In this document: positions 19,406 through 27,342 of the stretch, piece by piece
How the letters are laid out: every line of letters starts with the position of its first letter
Numbering within the stretch: position 1 is the stretch's first letter
NCBI GenBank assembly: GCA_018003655.1
Contig: JAGNDY010000008.1
Location: 1-39,217 of the forward strand
Direction of reading: 5' to 3'
Source of the DNA: Candidatus Nanopelagicales bacterium
Lineage (GTDB): Bacteria > Actinomycetota > Actinomycetes > S36-B12 > UBA10799
DNA: 39,217 nt
Made by a program: the position numbers and the translations under genes
The notes under the pieces: generated by a model
Seen by the model: only the letters and a program-made list of their open reading frames with translations
Told to the model about the DNA's origin: nothing
Databases searched by the model: none

Positions 19406-20836
19406 TCAAGAACCAGGCGTGTACGAGTAGGCCTTGACCCAATCCACCTGTACGTGGCCTGCGGCAGAAATGCTCGGTGTCGAAGAGCTGATCTGCGTCT
19501 CGAACTGCAGGACCCAGTGCATCGCATTCTGGGGGACGTTGGTGGTAGACGTACCCACGAGATTCCCGTCCACGAAGAACTGGACCTTGGTCGGCGACCA
19601 GGCTGTCTCGTACACGTGCCAGTCGGTGTGCTTGACCTGCGTGTCAAACCAGTCTTGGCCACCACTGGCGTTGGCGTAGTGGGAGAACGCTGAGAGATTC
19701 CCGCCCGTGAGATCGCCCTCGGGGAAGTCGATCTCACCATCGCCTGGCCACTTCTCGCTATCGGGCCACAGCAGCGGTGCGATCTTGTATCCGGCGATCT
19801 TGTCTGCGCGGAGCTTCATGGCGAAACGTCCGAACTTCATCGTCGGGAGCTTCGGCGTTGGCGCGGCCACCAGATAACGGCCGAGCGTCGCGTCGTAGTG
19901 CAGGTAGGCATCCATCACGCCGTTCGCGACCGAGAGAGTCTTCTCCGGGTGGTAGTAACCGGGCGTGGACCGAACATTGCGCGAGGTGTCCGTCCAGGGG
20001 TACGGGTAGGCGCCGACGCTATTTGAGTACGTCGACAGGAACGATCCCAACGGCGCATCGGTCAGAAAATCTTCCCCGTAGATGGACGTCCACCCGGGAA
20101 GATTTCCAGTGGGCAGCGAGCCGCTGGGCGTCGGAGTCGGGGTTGGTGTCGTTGGATCCGGGGTGGGCGTCGTCGGGTCGGGCGTCGGGGTGGGGGTCGT
20201 CGGGTCGGGCGTCGGTGTGGGGGTCGTCGGATCGGGCGTCGGTGTGGGGGTCGTCGGAACCGGAGCCGGGCTTGTGATCACCGGCGTGGGAGTCGGTACC
20301 GGAGCCGCTGCGGCGCTGGTCTTCGCCGTAACGCCACCGGACTTGGCGGAGTAGCCGCCCTTCCAGGTCGAGACGATCTGGAAGTAGTAGGAAGTCGCCG
20401 GTGACAATCCCGTGGCGGTGTAGCGATTTGTCGCGCTTGATCCCTTGTAGTTGCCGCCTTGATAGATGTCGTAGCCCGTCGCACGGCCGGCCGCGCCCCA
20501 CTTCAACGAGATGCTCCGGTCGGTGCGAGCGGTGACGGTTGGAGTGCCGGGGACACCGGCCGCGTAAGAGCGAGCTGCCGCCCTGCGCTTGGCCGCCCTG
20601 CGTTTTGCGGCCTTGCGTTTGGCGGCCTTCCTGCTGAGTGCCTGCTTCTTCGTCACAAACTGAGAAGCGATCGCGGGGGCAGCAGTTGTCGCCGCTGTCG
20701 CGAAGGCGGTTGGCGAGGATGCCTCGGCAGAACCACCGGCTGCACCAACGGACAACCCGGCGACGAGGACGGCACCAGTAATTACACTCAGTAGTCGAAA
20801 CACCGGCGGTGCCTGATGCCGTGATGTCGTGTTCAT
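19406..20836 (-). CDS. Secreted glycoside hydrolase family 16 protein with fibronectin III domain
   Basis: About 476 residues. Signal peptide (1-40, ending near GGSAEA), a very basic Ala/Lys/Arg segment (63-89, repeated KRAAKRRA), one fibronectin type III domain (about 97-174), a long Thr/Pro linker with DP units (178-240) and a C-terminal GH16 catalytic domain. The GH16 signature is GEIDFPEGD, with E368 as likely nucleophile, D370 assisting and E373 as acid/base. Such enzymes cleave beta-1,3 or beta-1,4 glucans and galactans; the exact substrate is not readable. The ATG at 20836 gives a good signal peptide. An upstream ATG at 20932, 6 nt after CAACCT, would add 32 residues and cannot be excluded. 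Confidence 0.88.
   Translation of the reverse strand: MNTTSRHQAPPVFRLLSVITGAVLVAGLSVGAAGGSAEASSPTAFATAATTAAPAIASQFVTKKQALSRKAAKRKAAKRRAAKRRAAARSYAAGVPGTPTVTARTDRSISLKWGAAGRATGYDIYQGGNYKGSSATNRYTATGLSPATSYYFQIVSTWKGGYSAKSGGVTAKTSAAAAPVPTPTPVITSPAPVPTTPTPTPDPTTPTPTPDPTTPTPTPDPTTPTPDPTTPTPTPTPSGSLPTGNLPGWTSIYGEDFLTDAPLGSFLSTYSNSVGAYPYPWTDTSRNVRSTPGYYHPEKTLSVANGVMDAYLHYDATLGRYLVAAPTPKLPTMKFGRFAMKLRADKIAGYKIAPLLWPDSEKWPGDGEIDFPEGDLTGGNLSAFSHYANASGGQDWFDTQVKHTDWHVYETAWSPTKVQFFVDGNLVGTSTTNVPQNAMHWVLQFETQISSSTPSISAAGHVQVDWVKAYSYTPGS
20150..20260. repeat. Tandem repeat encoding the Thr/Pro linker of the GH16 protein
   Basis: About four units of a roughly 27-bp repeat (plus-strand core GTCGTCGGGTCGGGCGTCGG) encode successive TTPTPTPDP-like nonapeptides. 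Units differ by a few bases, and one is shortened by two codons. Such in-frame repeats can change copy number between strains and alter linker length. Boundaries are approximate. Confidence 0.8.
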
Positions 20837-20949
20837 ATCTAGTGCATCGGCAGCAGTTGACATCGGTGGAGACGCCGAGCCGGAAAAACCCTCATCTTGA
20901 GCCAAAACAACCCGTCTGGGTGAAAGCCACATCAACTGAGGTTGCGAAC

Positions 20950-21003
20950 AGTAGTCAGCACCCCGAAACTTGGAGGGTTCGGCGAATGACTACTAAGAGT
21001 AGT
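20950..21003. promoter_or_regulatory. Nested inverted repeats between the GH16 gene and galE
   Basis: AGTAGTCA (20950-20957) and TGACTACT (20987-20994) form an 8-bp inverted repeat enclosing a second one, CCGAA (20963-20967) / TTCGG (20978-20982). A further AGTAGT at 20998-21003 can also pair with ACTACT (20989-20994). The middle segment therefore has two alternative partners. It could be a DNA operator upstream of the GH16 promoter or part of a GH16 leader RNA. Confidence 0.4.
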
Positions 21004-21107
21004 TGAATCACAGGAGCGCCAAAGAGCGAACATCCGCTCGAATCCAGTCCGTGGGCCGATCGCGTAGCCGTTCCAGCACAGACTGTCCGACTGGAAGTGG
21101 CTACGGT

Positions 21108-21119
21108 TACCGCATGGAG
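21108..21119 (+). promoter_or_regulatory. galE: Candidate galE promoter end and ribosome-binding site
   Basis: A TACGGT hexamer lies 6 nt before an ATGG (ATG at 21114), the likely transcription start. GGAG at 21116-21119 is then 8 nt before the galE GTG at 21128. This gives a leader of about 14 nt. The ATG itself opens only a 5-codon reading frame that ends on the galE start (GTGA). Confidence 0.45.
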
Positions 21120-21127
21120 ATCACACC

Positions 21128-22120
21128 GTGACGCGCTGGATGCTCACCGGCGGCGCTGGGTACATCGGGGCGCACGTGCTGCGTCAATTGCAAGCCGTGA
21201 ACATCGACGTCGTGGTGGTGGATGACCTTTCCACCGGCCTGGCCAGTCGGGTTCCCGACGGCACTCCATTGGTGCAGGCCAACGTTCGCGATCGCACGGC
21301 GATGGCGGCAGCGATGCGCGACTTCGACGTTGCTGGGGTCATTCACTTCGCCGCCAGAAAGGCGGTTGGCGAGTCAGTGGAGCGGCCGCTGTACTACTAC
21401 CGGGAGAACGTCGACGGAGTCATCGCGCTACTTGAGGCGATGGAGGAAGCAGGCGTGGGCCGATTTGTGTATTCGTCCTCGGCAGCGGTCTATGGCGAGC
21501 CCATCAGCCCGGACGTTGCGGAGGAAGCGCCACTGATCCCCACCTCGCCCTACGGCGAAACGAAAGTCGTCGGCGAATGGGCGACGCGAGCCTCGGCAGT
21601 GTCCCGGCACGATTCGACAGTCCCGTTGTCGTTTGTGCTGTTGCGCTACTTCAACGTGGCCGGGGCTGGCGGCGACGACCTCGGCGATACCAGCGTCGCC
21701 AATCTGGTCCCGCTGGCCTTGCGAGCTGTCGCTGCGGGTGATCGCCCGAAGATCTTCGGCACCGATTACCCAACACCGGACGGTACGTGTGTCCGCGACT
21801 ACATCCATGTCGTTGATCTGGCCGCGGCTCACGTCAGCGCGGTGAATCTGTGCGACGACCAACCGCTGGGCGGCGTGGGCACCGCTTACAACGTCGGAAC
21901 CGGAAGCGGTAGTTCAGTGCGTGAGGTGATCGACATGGTCAGCGAGGTCGTGGGCTTCGACGCGAATCCGGAGGCCACCGCTCGGCGCGAGGGAGACCCG
22001 GCCGCCCTGATTGCCGCTGTTGGCCGGATAAACCGCGAGTTGGGTTGGACGGCTCAGTACGGGTTGCGCGACATGGTGGCATCTGCGTGGTCAGCCTGGC
22101 CGACCACAGCCCGTGAGTGA
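21128..22120 (+). CDS. galE: UDP-glucose 4-epimerase (extended SDR)
   Basis: 330 residues. The NAD-binding GGAGYIGAHVL motif is at residues 7-17, and the catalytic triad elements are SSSAAVYG (Ser/Thr) and the Tyr-x-x-x-Lys in SPYGETKVVGE. The C-terminal half contains RYFNVAGA and VRDYIHVVDLAAAH, both typical of GalE. It interconverts UDP-glucose and UDP-galactose in the cytoplasm, feeding cell-surface polysaccharide synthesis by the glycosyltransferases nearby. The GTG start has GGAG upstream. The stop overlaps maf by 8 bases. Related UDP-sugar epimerases share these motifs, so substrate specificity is inferred. Confidence 0.93.
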   Translation: MTRWMLTGGAGYIGAHVLRQLQAVNIDVVVVDDLSTGLASRVPDGTPLVQANVRDRTAMAAAMRDFDVAGVIHFAARKAVGESVERPLYYYRENVDGVIALLEAMEEAGVGRFVYSSSAAVYGEPISPDVAEEAPLIPTSPYGETKVVGEWATRASAVSRHDSTVPLSFVLLRYFNVAGAGGDDLGDTSVANLVPLALRAVAAGDRPKIFGTDYPTPDGTCVRDYIHVVDLAAAHVSAVNLCDDQPLGGVGTAYNVGTGSGSSVREVIDMVSEVVGFDANPEATARREGDPAALIAAVGRINRELGWTAQYGLRDMVASAWSAWPTTARE

Positions 22121-22790
22121 CCATCCGGTGGGGCATCGGCAAGTAGTGCTCGGGTCGGCGTCGCCTGCGCGCAGGGGTCTTCTACGTGCTGCGGGGATTG
22201 AGCCGGTGGTCCGGGTGAGCGGTATCAATGAGGAAGCGTTGGTGGCGGACTTGGTGTCAGGTTCGACCGAGGCCGACGCACCCCGCCCGCCGGCCCTGGC
22301 GTTGCAACTCGCGCGGGCCAAGGCCGCGGATGTGGCGCGGAGCGTGACCAGCGACCCCGACTTGGGCACGGCGATCGTCATTGGTTGCGATTCCATCCTT
22401 GAGTGGCAGGGGCAGGCATTCGGCAAGCCGGAATCGGCAAGTGAAGCCGTTGGCAGGTGGCGGGCCATGCGGTCCACGATGGGTCTACTGCATACGGGCC
22501 ATTGCGTCATCGATCTGGCAACGGACACCGAGAGCTCCGAGGTTGTAACCACGCAGGTGTGGTTTGGCGAACTCACCGATTCGGAGATCGACTCCTACGT
22601 CGACACAGGCGAACCGCTCGCGGTGGCAGGTGCCTTTACCTTGGACGGGATCGGATCAGCATTCGTGGATCGGATCGTCGGAGATCCCAGCAACGTCATT
22701 GGGTTGTCAATTCCGTGGCTACGACGGGTGATAGCAGGGTTCGGAATCCCGTGGCCGCAGTTGTGGCGAAGGACGGACCCGACCGCTTAG
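22113..22790 (+). CDS. maf: Maf-family nucleoside triphosphate pyrophosphatase
   Basis: 225 residues opening with the Maf signature VLGSASPARRGLL, followed by the conserved IGCDSILEWQGQAFGKPESASEA segment (catalytic Asp in the CDS motif) and TGEPLAVAGAFTLDGIGSAFVDRIVGDPSNVIGLS, which is close to the family consensus for the C-terminal half. Maf proteins hydrolyse canonical or modified dTTP/UTP/CTP to monophosphates and are linked to house-cleaning and septum inhibition. The GTG start sits inside the galE end. The last 4 bases overlap the convergent accE gene. M. tuberculosis also has maf next to accE5 (Rv3282-Rv3281). Confidence 0.92.
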   Translation: MSDHPVGHRQVVLGSASPARRGLLRAAGIEPVVRVSGINEEALVADLVSGSTEADAPRPPALALQLARAKAADVARSVTSDPDLGTAIVIGCDSILEWQGQAFGKPESASEAVGRWRAMRSTMGLLHTGHCVIDLATDTESSEVVTTQVWFGELTDSEIDSYVDTGEPLAVAGAFTLDGIGSAFVDRIVGDPSNVIGLSIPWLRRVIAGFGIPWPQLWRRTDPTA

Positions 22791-23044
22791 TACCGCCGAC
22801 CGGTGTTGACCCACGAAGTCGATGACGGCACTGGCATTGGTCGCCGATGCATCGCCGACGGTTGTGACCACGCCGCAACGGCAGGTTCCGATTCTGCTCC
22901 AGTGGTTGCCGAGGCGGCGGCAGCGGTCACTACCGCCACGACAGCAGCCACATCCTCGGGACTGGGTTTACCACCGACAATTCGCAACAGCGGCGTGGGT
23001 TGTGGCTCGGCCGCCGAGTTCGATTCGGTGCCGCGGGCGGTCAT
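22787..23044 (-). CDS. accE5: Acyl-CoA carboxylase epsilon subunit
   Basis: An 85-residue protein with the epsilon pattern: a disordered N-terminus, then [26 protein letters not shown], an Ala/Ser-rich middle and a final [12 protein letters not shown] where Trp and the basic end are conserved. The epsilon chain is specific to actinobacterial acyl-CoA carboxylases; it stabilises or activates the alpha-beta complex with AccD5-type betas. Its start overlaps the accD5 stop by ATGA, so the subunits are made together. Its end overlaps maf by 4 bases. Confidence 0.9.
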   Translation of the reverse strand: MTARGTESNSAAEPQPTPLLRIVGGKPSPEDVAAVVAVVTAAAASATTGAESEPAVAAWSQPSAMHRRPMPVPSSTSWVNTGRRY

Positions 23045-24651
23045 AGCGGGATGTTTCCGTGCTTCTTCGGCGGCAGTGTCTCGCGCTTCGTGCGCAGCGC
23101 GCGCAACGCCAGCACGATCTGCGACCGCGTCTCGTGCGGCATGATCACCCGGTCGACATAGCCGCGTTCAGCGGCCAGATACGGATTAGCCAGCGTGTCG
23201 TCGTACTCCTCAAGGAGCCGCTCACGCTCCTCCACCGGATCTTCGGACTCAGCAAGTTCCTTGCGGTAGAGGATGTTGACGGCGCCTTGGGCCCCCATGA
23301 CCGCGATCTGTGCCGTCGGCCACGCCAGCGAGATGTCGCCACCGAGGTGCTTGGAACCCATCACGTCGTAAGCGCCACCGTAGGCCTTGCGCGTGATGAC
23401 CGTGACCTTGGGAACGGTCGCCTCGCAGTACGCGTAGATCAGCTTGGCGCCACGGCGAATGATCCCGTTCCATTCCTGGTCCGTGCCCGGCAGAAAGCCG
23501 GGAACGTCAACGAAGGTCAACACAGGCACGTTGAACGCATCGCAGGTGCGAACGAATCGGGAGGCCTTCTCGGACGCATCAATGTCCAGCGTGCCGGCGT
23601 ACTGCATCGGCTGGTTGGCGACGATGCCGACGGGGTGACCCTCAACGCGCCCGAAGCCAGTAAGCAGGTTCGGTGCCCACAGCGGTTGGACTTCCAAGAA
23701 GTCCTCGTCGTCGAGGACATGCTCGAGGATCTTGTGCATGTCATAGGGCTGGTTCTGCGAGTCGGGGATGAACGTGTCGAGCTCGTAGTCCTCGTCAGAG
23801 AATTCGAGATCGGCCTCAATCGGTTCGGCTGGGGGCATTTCGGTGTTGTTGCTTGGGAGGAATGACAGCAGCGACTTGACGTAGTCGAGGGCGTCTTCCT
23901 CGTCGGTTCCCATGTAGTGCGCGACACCGGACTTGCTGTTGTGGGTGTGGGCCCCCCCAAGTTCCTCGAACCCGACGTCTTCGCCAGTCACGGTCTTGAT
24001 CACGTCAGGGCCAGTGATGAACATGTGCGAGGTCTTGTCGACCATGACGATGAAGTCGGTAATCGCCGGAGAGTAGACGGCGCCGCCAGCGCAAGGCCCC
24101 ATGATCAACGAGATTTGCGGGATAACGCCGGAGGCGTGCACGTTACGCAGAAAGATGTCGCCGTAGAGGGCCAGCGAAACAACACCCTCCTGGATGCGGG
24201 CGCCGCCGGAATCGTTGATGCCGATGACCGGCACTCCGGTTTTCATCGCCAGGTCCATGACCTTGACGATCTTCTCGCCGAATACCTGGCCGAGGCTGCC
24301 ACCAAAGATGGTGAAGTCCTGAGCGAACACACATACGGGTCGACCATCGATCGTTCCGTAGCCGGTGACGACGCCGTCACCGAAAGGGCGTTCCTTCTCC
24401 ATCCCGAAGCTGGTGCTCCGGTGCCGTGCCAATGCGTCGAGCTCCACGAACGAGCCCTCATCCATGAGCATGTCAACCCGCTCGCGGGCGGTCATCTTTC
24501 CGCGCGCGTGCTGCTTCTCGATGGCCTTTTCCGAGCCACCCTTCGACGCTGCCTCGCGACGGCGCTCAAGCTCGGCGAGCTTGCCGGCAGTCGTGTGAGG
24601 GTCCGGTTGAGGTGCTTGGGATGCTTCGGTGGACAGTTCCTGCGCGCTCAT
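23041..24651 (-). CDS. accD5: Propionyl/acetyl-CoA carboxylase beta subunit (carboxyltransferase), AccD5 type
   Basis: 536 residues forming the two crotonase-like carboxyltransferase halves. Recognisable segments are the [12 protein letters not shown]-like opening, [39 protein letters not shown] and, in the C-terminal half, [27 protein letters not shown] and [10 protein letters not shown] at the end. It transfers CO2 from carboxybiotin on the alpha subunit to propionyl- or acetyl-CoA. The ATG at 24651 has GAGGGG 4 nt upstream. An open frame continues far upstream but is antisense to birA and was not used. It is coupled to accE5 and divergent from birA, the enzyme that biotinylates its partner. 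Confidence 0.95.
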   Translation of the reverse strand: MSAQELSTEASQAPQPDPHTTAGKLAELERRREAASKGGSEKAIEKQHARGKMTARERVDMLMDEGSFVELDALARHRSTSFGMEKERPFGDGVVTGYGTIDGRPVCVFAQDFTIFGGSLGQVFGEKIVKVMDLAMKTGVPVIGINDSGGARIQEGVVSLALYGDIFLRNVHASGVIPQISLIMGPCAGGAVYSPAITDFIVMVDKTSHMFITGPDVIKTVTGEDVGFEELGGAHTHNSKSGVAHYMGTDEEDALDYVKSLLSFLPSNNTEMPPAEPIEADLEFSDEDYELDTFIPDSQNQPYDMHKILEHVLDDEDFLEVQPLWAPNLLTGFGRVEGHPVGIVANQPMQYAGTLDIDASEKASRFVRTCDAFNVPVLTFVDVPGFLPGTDQEWNGIIRRGAKLIYAYCEATVPKVTVITRKAYGGAYDVMGSKHLGGDISLAWPTAQIAVMGAQGAVNILYRKELAESEDPVEERERLLEEYDDTLANPYLAAERGYVDRVIMPHETRSQIVLALRALRTKRETLPPKKHGNIPL

Positions 24652-24691
24652 ATGACCCCTCGGGAGATAGCTCAAAACGCCTTGTTGCCAG

Positions 24692-24703
24692 CCTAGGTAC
24701 GGT
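24692..24703. promoter_or_regulatory. Overlapping divergent promoter boxes of accD5 and birA
   Basis: The plus strand has TACGGT (24698-24703), 6 nt before the birA GTG at 24710, suggesting a leaderless message. The minus strand has TAGGCT (24692-24697), a possible -10 for accD5-accE5 with a leader of about 35 nt carrying the GAGGGG ribosome-binding site. The two hexamers abut, so the two directions may compete. Confidence 0.45.
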
Positions 24704-24709
24704 AGCAAC

Positions 24710-25546
24710 GTGTCCGCTGAGCCAAATGCGCCGTCCCTGCTGTCCCAGGACGCACTGGTGCGGGCATGGGTCCTGTCGGGCGTGAACGCACCGGTCCCGA
24801 TCCTCCTGCACAGCACCGATTCGACCAATTCCGATGCGATGGGCCTTGCCGCAAAAGGGGCGCCGGCGTGGACGGTCGTGGTCGCCGAAGAACAACGCAA
24901 GGGTCGCGGCAGGCTCGACCGCAGCTGGGAAAGCGCTGCCGGTGACGCGTTGCTCTTTTCAGTAGTCCTACGACCGCCGGCCACGGTGCCAGTAGATCGG
25001 CTCGGTTGGATCCCGCTGCTGGCCGGCATCGCGGTTGCCGAATCGCTGGCAACGCCCGCAGTACCGGTGGGTCTGAAGTGGCCGAATGACGTGGTTGTTG
25101 ACGGTCCGGCAAGCGACGGATCAGCAGGTCCACGCAAGCTCGGCGGCATCCTGGCTGAGCGCAGTGGAGGCGCCGTCGTGGTGGGTGTGGGCATCAACCT
25201 CAACTCGAGCCAAGGCCGGTTGCCGGTTCCGGCAGCGACCTCACTTGCGCTGGAGGGCGCTGGTCCGGTGGAACGGGCGCAGTTGTTGGTGGATCTGATC
25301 ATACGAACGCGCACGTTGTGGGATCGGTGGGTTTCGGCGCACGGTGATGCCCGGCGCAGTGGACTGATGGATCGCTACGAAGCAATCTGCCTGACCCTCG
25401 GCAGGCAGATCGAGGTGCTACTGCCGGGCCGGGAACCGATTCGCGGCCAGGCGTTGCGCACTGATGACCAGGGTTGCTTGGTGGCCGATGTAACCGGTAA
25501 GGGCCAGCAGGTCATAGCGGCTGGCGACGTGGTCCACGTCCGCTGA
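24710..25546 (+). CDS. birA: Biotin--[acetyl-CoA-carboxylase] ligase
   Basis: 278 residues. It attaches biotin to the carrier lysine of the carboxylase alpha subunit via biotinyl-AMP. The key biotin/ATP loop [10 protein letters not shown] is at residues 64-73; [10 protein letters not shown] and KLGGILAE follow, and a small C-terminal SH3-like domain closes the protein. There is no N-terminal helix-turn-helix, so this is a monofunctional enzyme without the repressor role of E. coli BirA. The GTG start lies 6 nt after TACGGT with no Shine-Dalgarno sequence. It is divergent from accD5. Confidence 0.95.
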   Translation: MSAEPNAPSLLSQDALVRAWVLSGVNAPVPILLHSTDSTNSDAMGLAAKGAPAWTVVVAEEQRKGRGRLDRSWESAAGDALLFSVVLRPPATVPVDRLGWIPLLAGIAVAESLATPAVPVGLKWPNDVVVDGPASDGSAGPRKLGGILAERSGGAVVVGVGINLNSSQGRLPVPAATSLALEGAGPVERAQLLVDLIIRTRTLWDRWVSAHGDARRSGLMDRYEAICLTLGRQIEVLLPGREPIRGQALRTDDQGCLVADVTGKGQQVIAAGDVVHVR

Positions 25547-25642
25547 CGCACACCATCGATGGTCAGAACGGGCTGTAGCGCGGCTCGATCCATCTCGCGC
25601 CTCGCGGTGACGCGAGCAGTCAAAGCGTGTCACGATAGGCCC

Positions 25643-26254
25643 ATGTCCACCTCCGCGTATCCGGGCGCGTACGCGGGGAGTTCTGGCTCAGGTAGCTCCG
25701 AACAGCTCATGGACCTGCGCAAACACGAGGTCGGACTGGTGGGCACATTCGTTCGCTTGCTCATCGCCGCCGTCGCGGCCGGGTACCTCATCGCTCGACT
25801 CGGCACGTGGGGTGAGCCGGAGCGAACGATCGCGCTCTGGTCGGCAGCAGCCCTGGCCGCGCTCTTCGTTTGGACCTTCGTGATTCGGCGTTTCCGCGTG
25901 TGGGCGGCGATGCGGGCGATCGTGGCCAGCGACCGAATTGAAATTCGCTATCGCCGACGTCGTCAGGGTTGGCAGATTCCGATGGTCTCGGTTCTGGATG
26001 TCAGTTACACCGCTGGCCCGCTGCAGCGCCTATTCGGCGTTGGTGACGTCGCGATTCGAACAAACTTCTCCCACGAACCAGCCCTTATTCCGGGGGTTGC
26101 TGATGTCAAAGGCGTCGTAGCGGACCTGCTCGTATTGCGCGACCAAGCATGGCGTCAGTACCAGCAGGCCGTCGCCGCTTCGACCCAACCGTGGAACAGC
26201 ACGCCATATCCGGGTACTGGCGATGGCGGTACCAGCCTGCAGGTCGCCTCGTGA
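25643..26254 (+). CDS. Membrane protein with bacterial PH domain
   Basis: 203 residues. A Gly/Ser-rich N-terminus is followed by two membrane spans (about 33-55, VGTFVRLLIAAVAAGYLIARL, and about 63-85, IALWSAAALAALFVWTFVIRRF). A bPH_2-type domain follows (SDRIEIRYRRRRQGWQIPMVSVLDVSYT, then LFGVGDVAIRT), and the tail is low-complexity. The ATG at 25643 has no ribosome-binding site but follows CACGAT by 6 nt. In M. tuberculosis a comparable membrane protein (Rv3278c) is beside birA. The stop overlaps the adenylate cyclase start (GTGA), which points to a joint role. Confidence 0.8.
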   Translation: MSTSAYPGAYAGSSGSGSSEQLMDLRKHEVGLVGTFVRLLIAAVAAGYLIARLGTWGEPERTIALWSAAALAALFVWTFVIRRFRVWAAMRAIVASDRIEIRYRRRRQGWQIPMVSVLDVSYTAGPLQRLFGVGDVAIRTNFSHEPALIPGVADVKGVVADLLVLRDQAWRQYQQAVAASTQPWNSTPYPGTGDGGTSLQVAS

Positions 26255-27255
26255 CCGATCAGCCACGACCGCGACCCATGCCGGAGGACTTTCTGGCGCA
26301 GATCATGACCAGTCCGCTGGAGTTTACGAGCCAACAAGTCGCCGATGCGGCTGGTGTCGATCTCGACGTCACCCGACGGATGTGGCGCGCCCTTGGTTTT
26401 GCCGACGTTGGGGATGAGCGGGTATTCACCCAAGCCGACATCGACGCGCTCAAGGCGATCATGAGGTTGATCAAGAAGGGCATCCTCAACTTCGAGGAAG
26501 CAATCGACATCGCGCGCGGCATCGGTCAGAGCACTGCCCGGCTGGCTGAGTGGCAAACCGAAGTGATTGGTCGGTCGATGCAAAACCGCGGGATGGTCGA
26601 GACCGTCGGAATCCTGCCGCGCGATGAGCTCGATGACATCATGAAGGAGTCCCGACAACTCAAGCCGGTGCTGGAACGACTGCTCGTCTATTCCTGGCGG
26701 CGCCAGATGGCGGCCAGCGCGGCACGAGCAACCGCCGTGGCAGACAGTGGAGATGACCTCAACGATGAATTGACGGTCGGGTTCGCCGACATAGTTGGCT
26801 TCACTCGACTCGCGCGGCAACTGCCCGACGATGATTTCACCGCGTTGGTAGAGGACTTTGAAGCGACCAGCACGGAGACGGTGGCCGCAACTGGCGGTCG
26901 GGTAGTCAAGAGCCTCGGCGACGAGATCCTCTTTGTCGATGCCGACGTAGATGTCATAGCCGAGACTGCCATTCGGCTGCACGAGCATCTGCGGGAGCGC
27001 AAAGACTTCCCGAAGATCCGCGTCGGGTTGGCGACCGGGCCGGTGGTTCAACGGATGGGCGATGTTTTCGGAATCACCGTCAACCGTGCCAGTCGCTTGA
27101 CCACGATGGCCAAGCCAGCCTCGACCTACATTGATGCCGACACGATGGCGCAGTTGGAAAGTAGCGGCTCGACGTTCGACTTCCAAGCGGTGCGACCGCG
27201 ACGGGCTCGAGGCTTCGGCCTGATGCGCGCATGGTCGTTGACCCGCGGGGAGTAG
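26251..27255 (+). CDS. Class III adenylate cyclase with N-terminal regulatory domain
   Basis: 334 residues. The N-terminal part (about 20-115) has a MerR-like helix-turn-helix look (FTSQQVADAAGVDLDVTRRMWRALGF) and matches the regulatory domain of M. tuberculosis Rv1264-type, pH-sensing cyclases. The catalytic domain (about 170-330) keeps the metal-binding aspartates D180 (FADIVGFT) and D224 (SLGDEI), the adenine-selecting Lys220, D271, N278 and the transition-state Arg282 (VNRASR), so it should make cAMP. There is no membrane span. The GTG at 26251 overlaps the PH-domain gene stop; an ATG at 26278 is an alternative. Coupling to a membrane PH-domain protein is notable. Confidence 0.9.
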   Translation: MTDQPRPRPMPEDFLAQIMTSPLEFTSQQVADAAGVDLDVTRRMWRALGFADVGDERVFTQADIDALKAIMRLIKKGILNFEEAIDIARGIGQSTARLAEWQTEVIGRSMQNRGMVETVGILPRDELDDIMKESRQLKPVLERLLVYSWRRQMAASAARATAVADSGDDLNDELTVGFADIVGFTRLARQLPDDDFTALVEDFEATSTETVAATGGRVVKSLGDEILFVDADVDVIAETAIRLHEHLRERKDFPKIRVGLATGPVVQRMGDVFGITVNRASRLTTMAKPASTYIDADTMAQLESSGSTFDFQAVRPRRARGFGLMRAWSLTRGE

Positions 27256-27342
27256 CGCGTCGTAGGCTCGCCGAGGCGTGCCTTGATCGGCAACACCACC
27301 GACTCTGACCTAGCCACCGCTTACCCCTGAGGTGATTGACAA

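Noticed and set aside
21114-21131. A 5-codon leader peptide (ATG 21114) before galE as an attenuator
   Set aside because: The ATG coincides with the likely transcription start and the frame ends on the galE start codon. There is no terminator or regulatory codon run, so GGAG inside it simply serves galE.
24652-25314. An upstream extension of the accD5 reading frame to a 757-residue protein
   Set aside because: The extra 221 residues are antisense to birA, which has clear ligase motifs. The extension is low-complexity, and the ATG at 24651 has a good ribosome-binding site and matches the family N-terminus.
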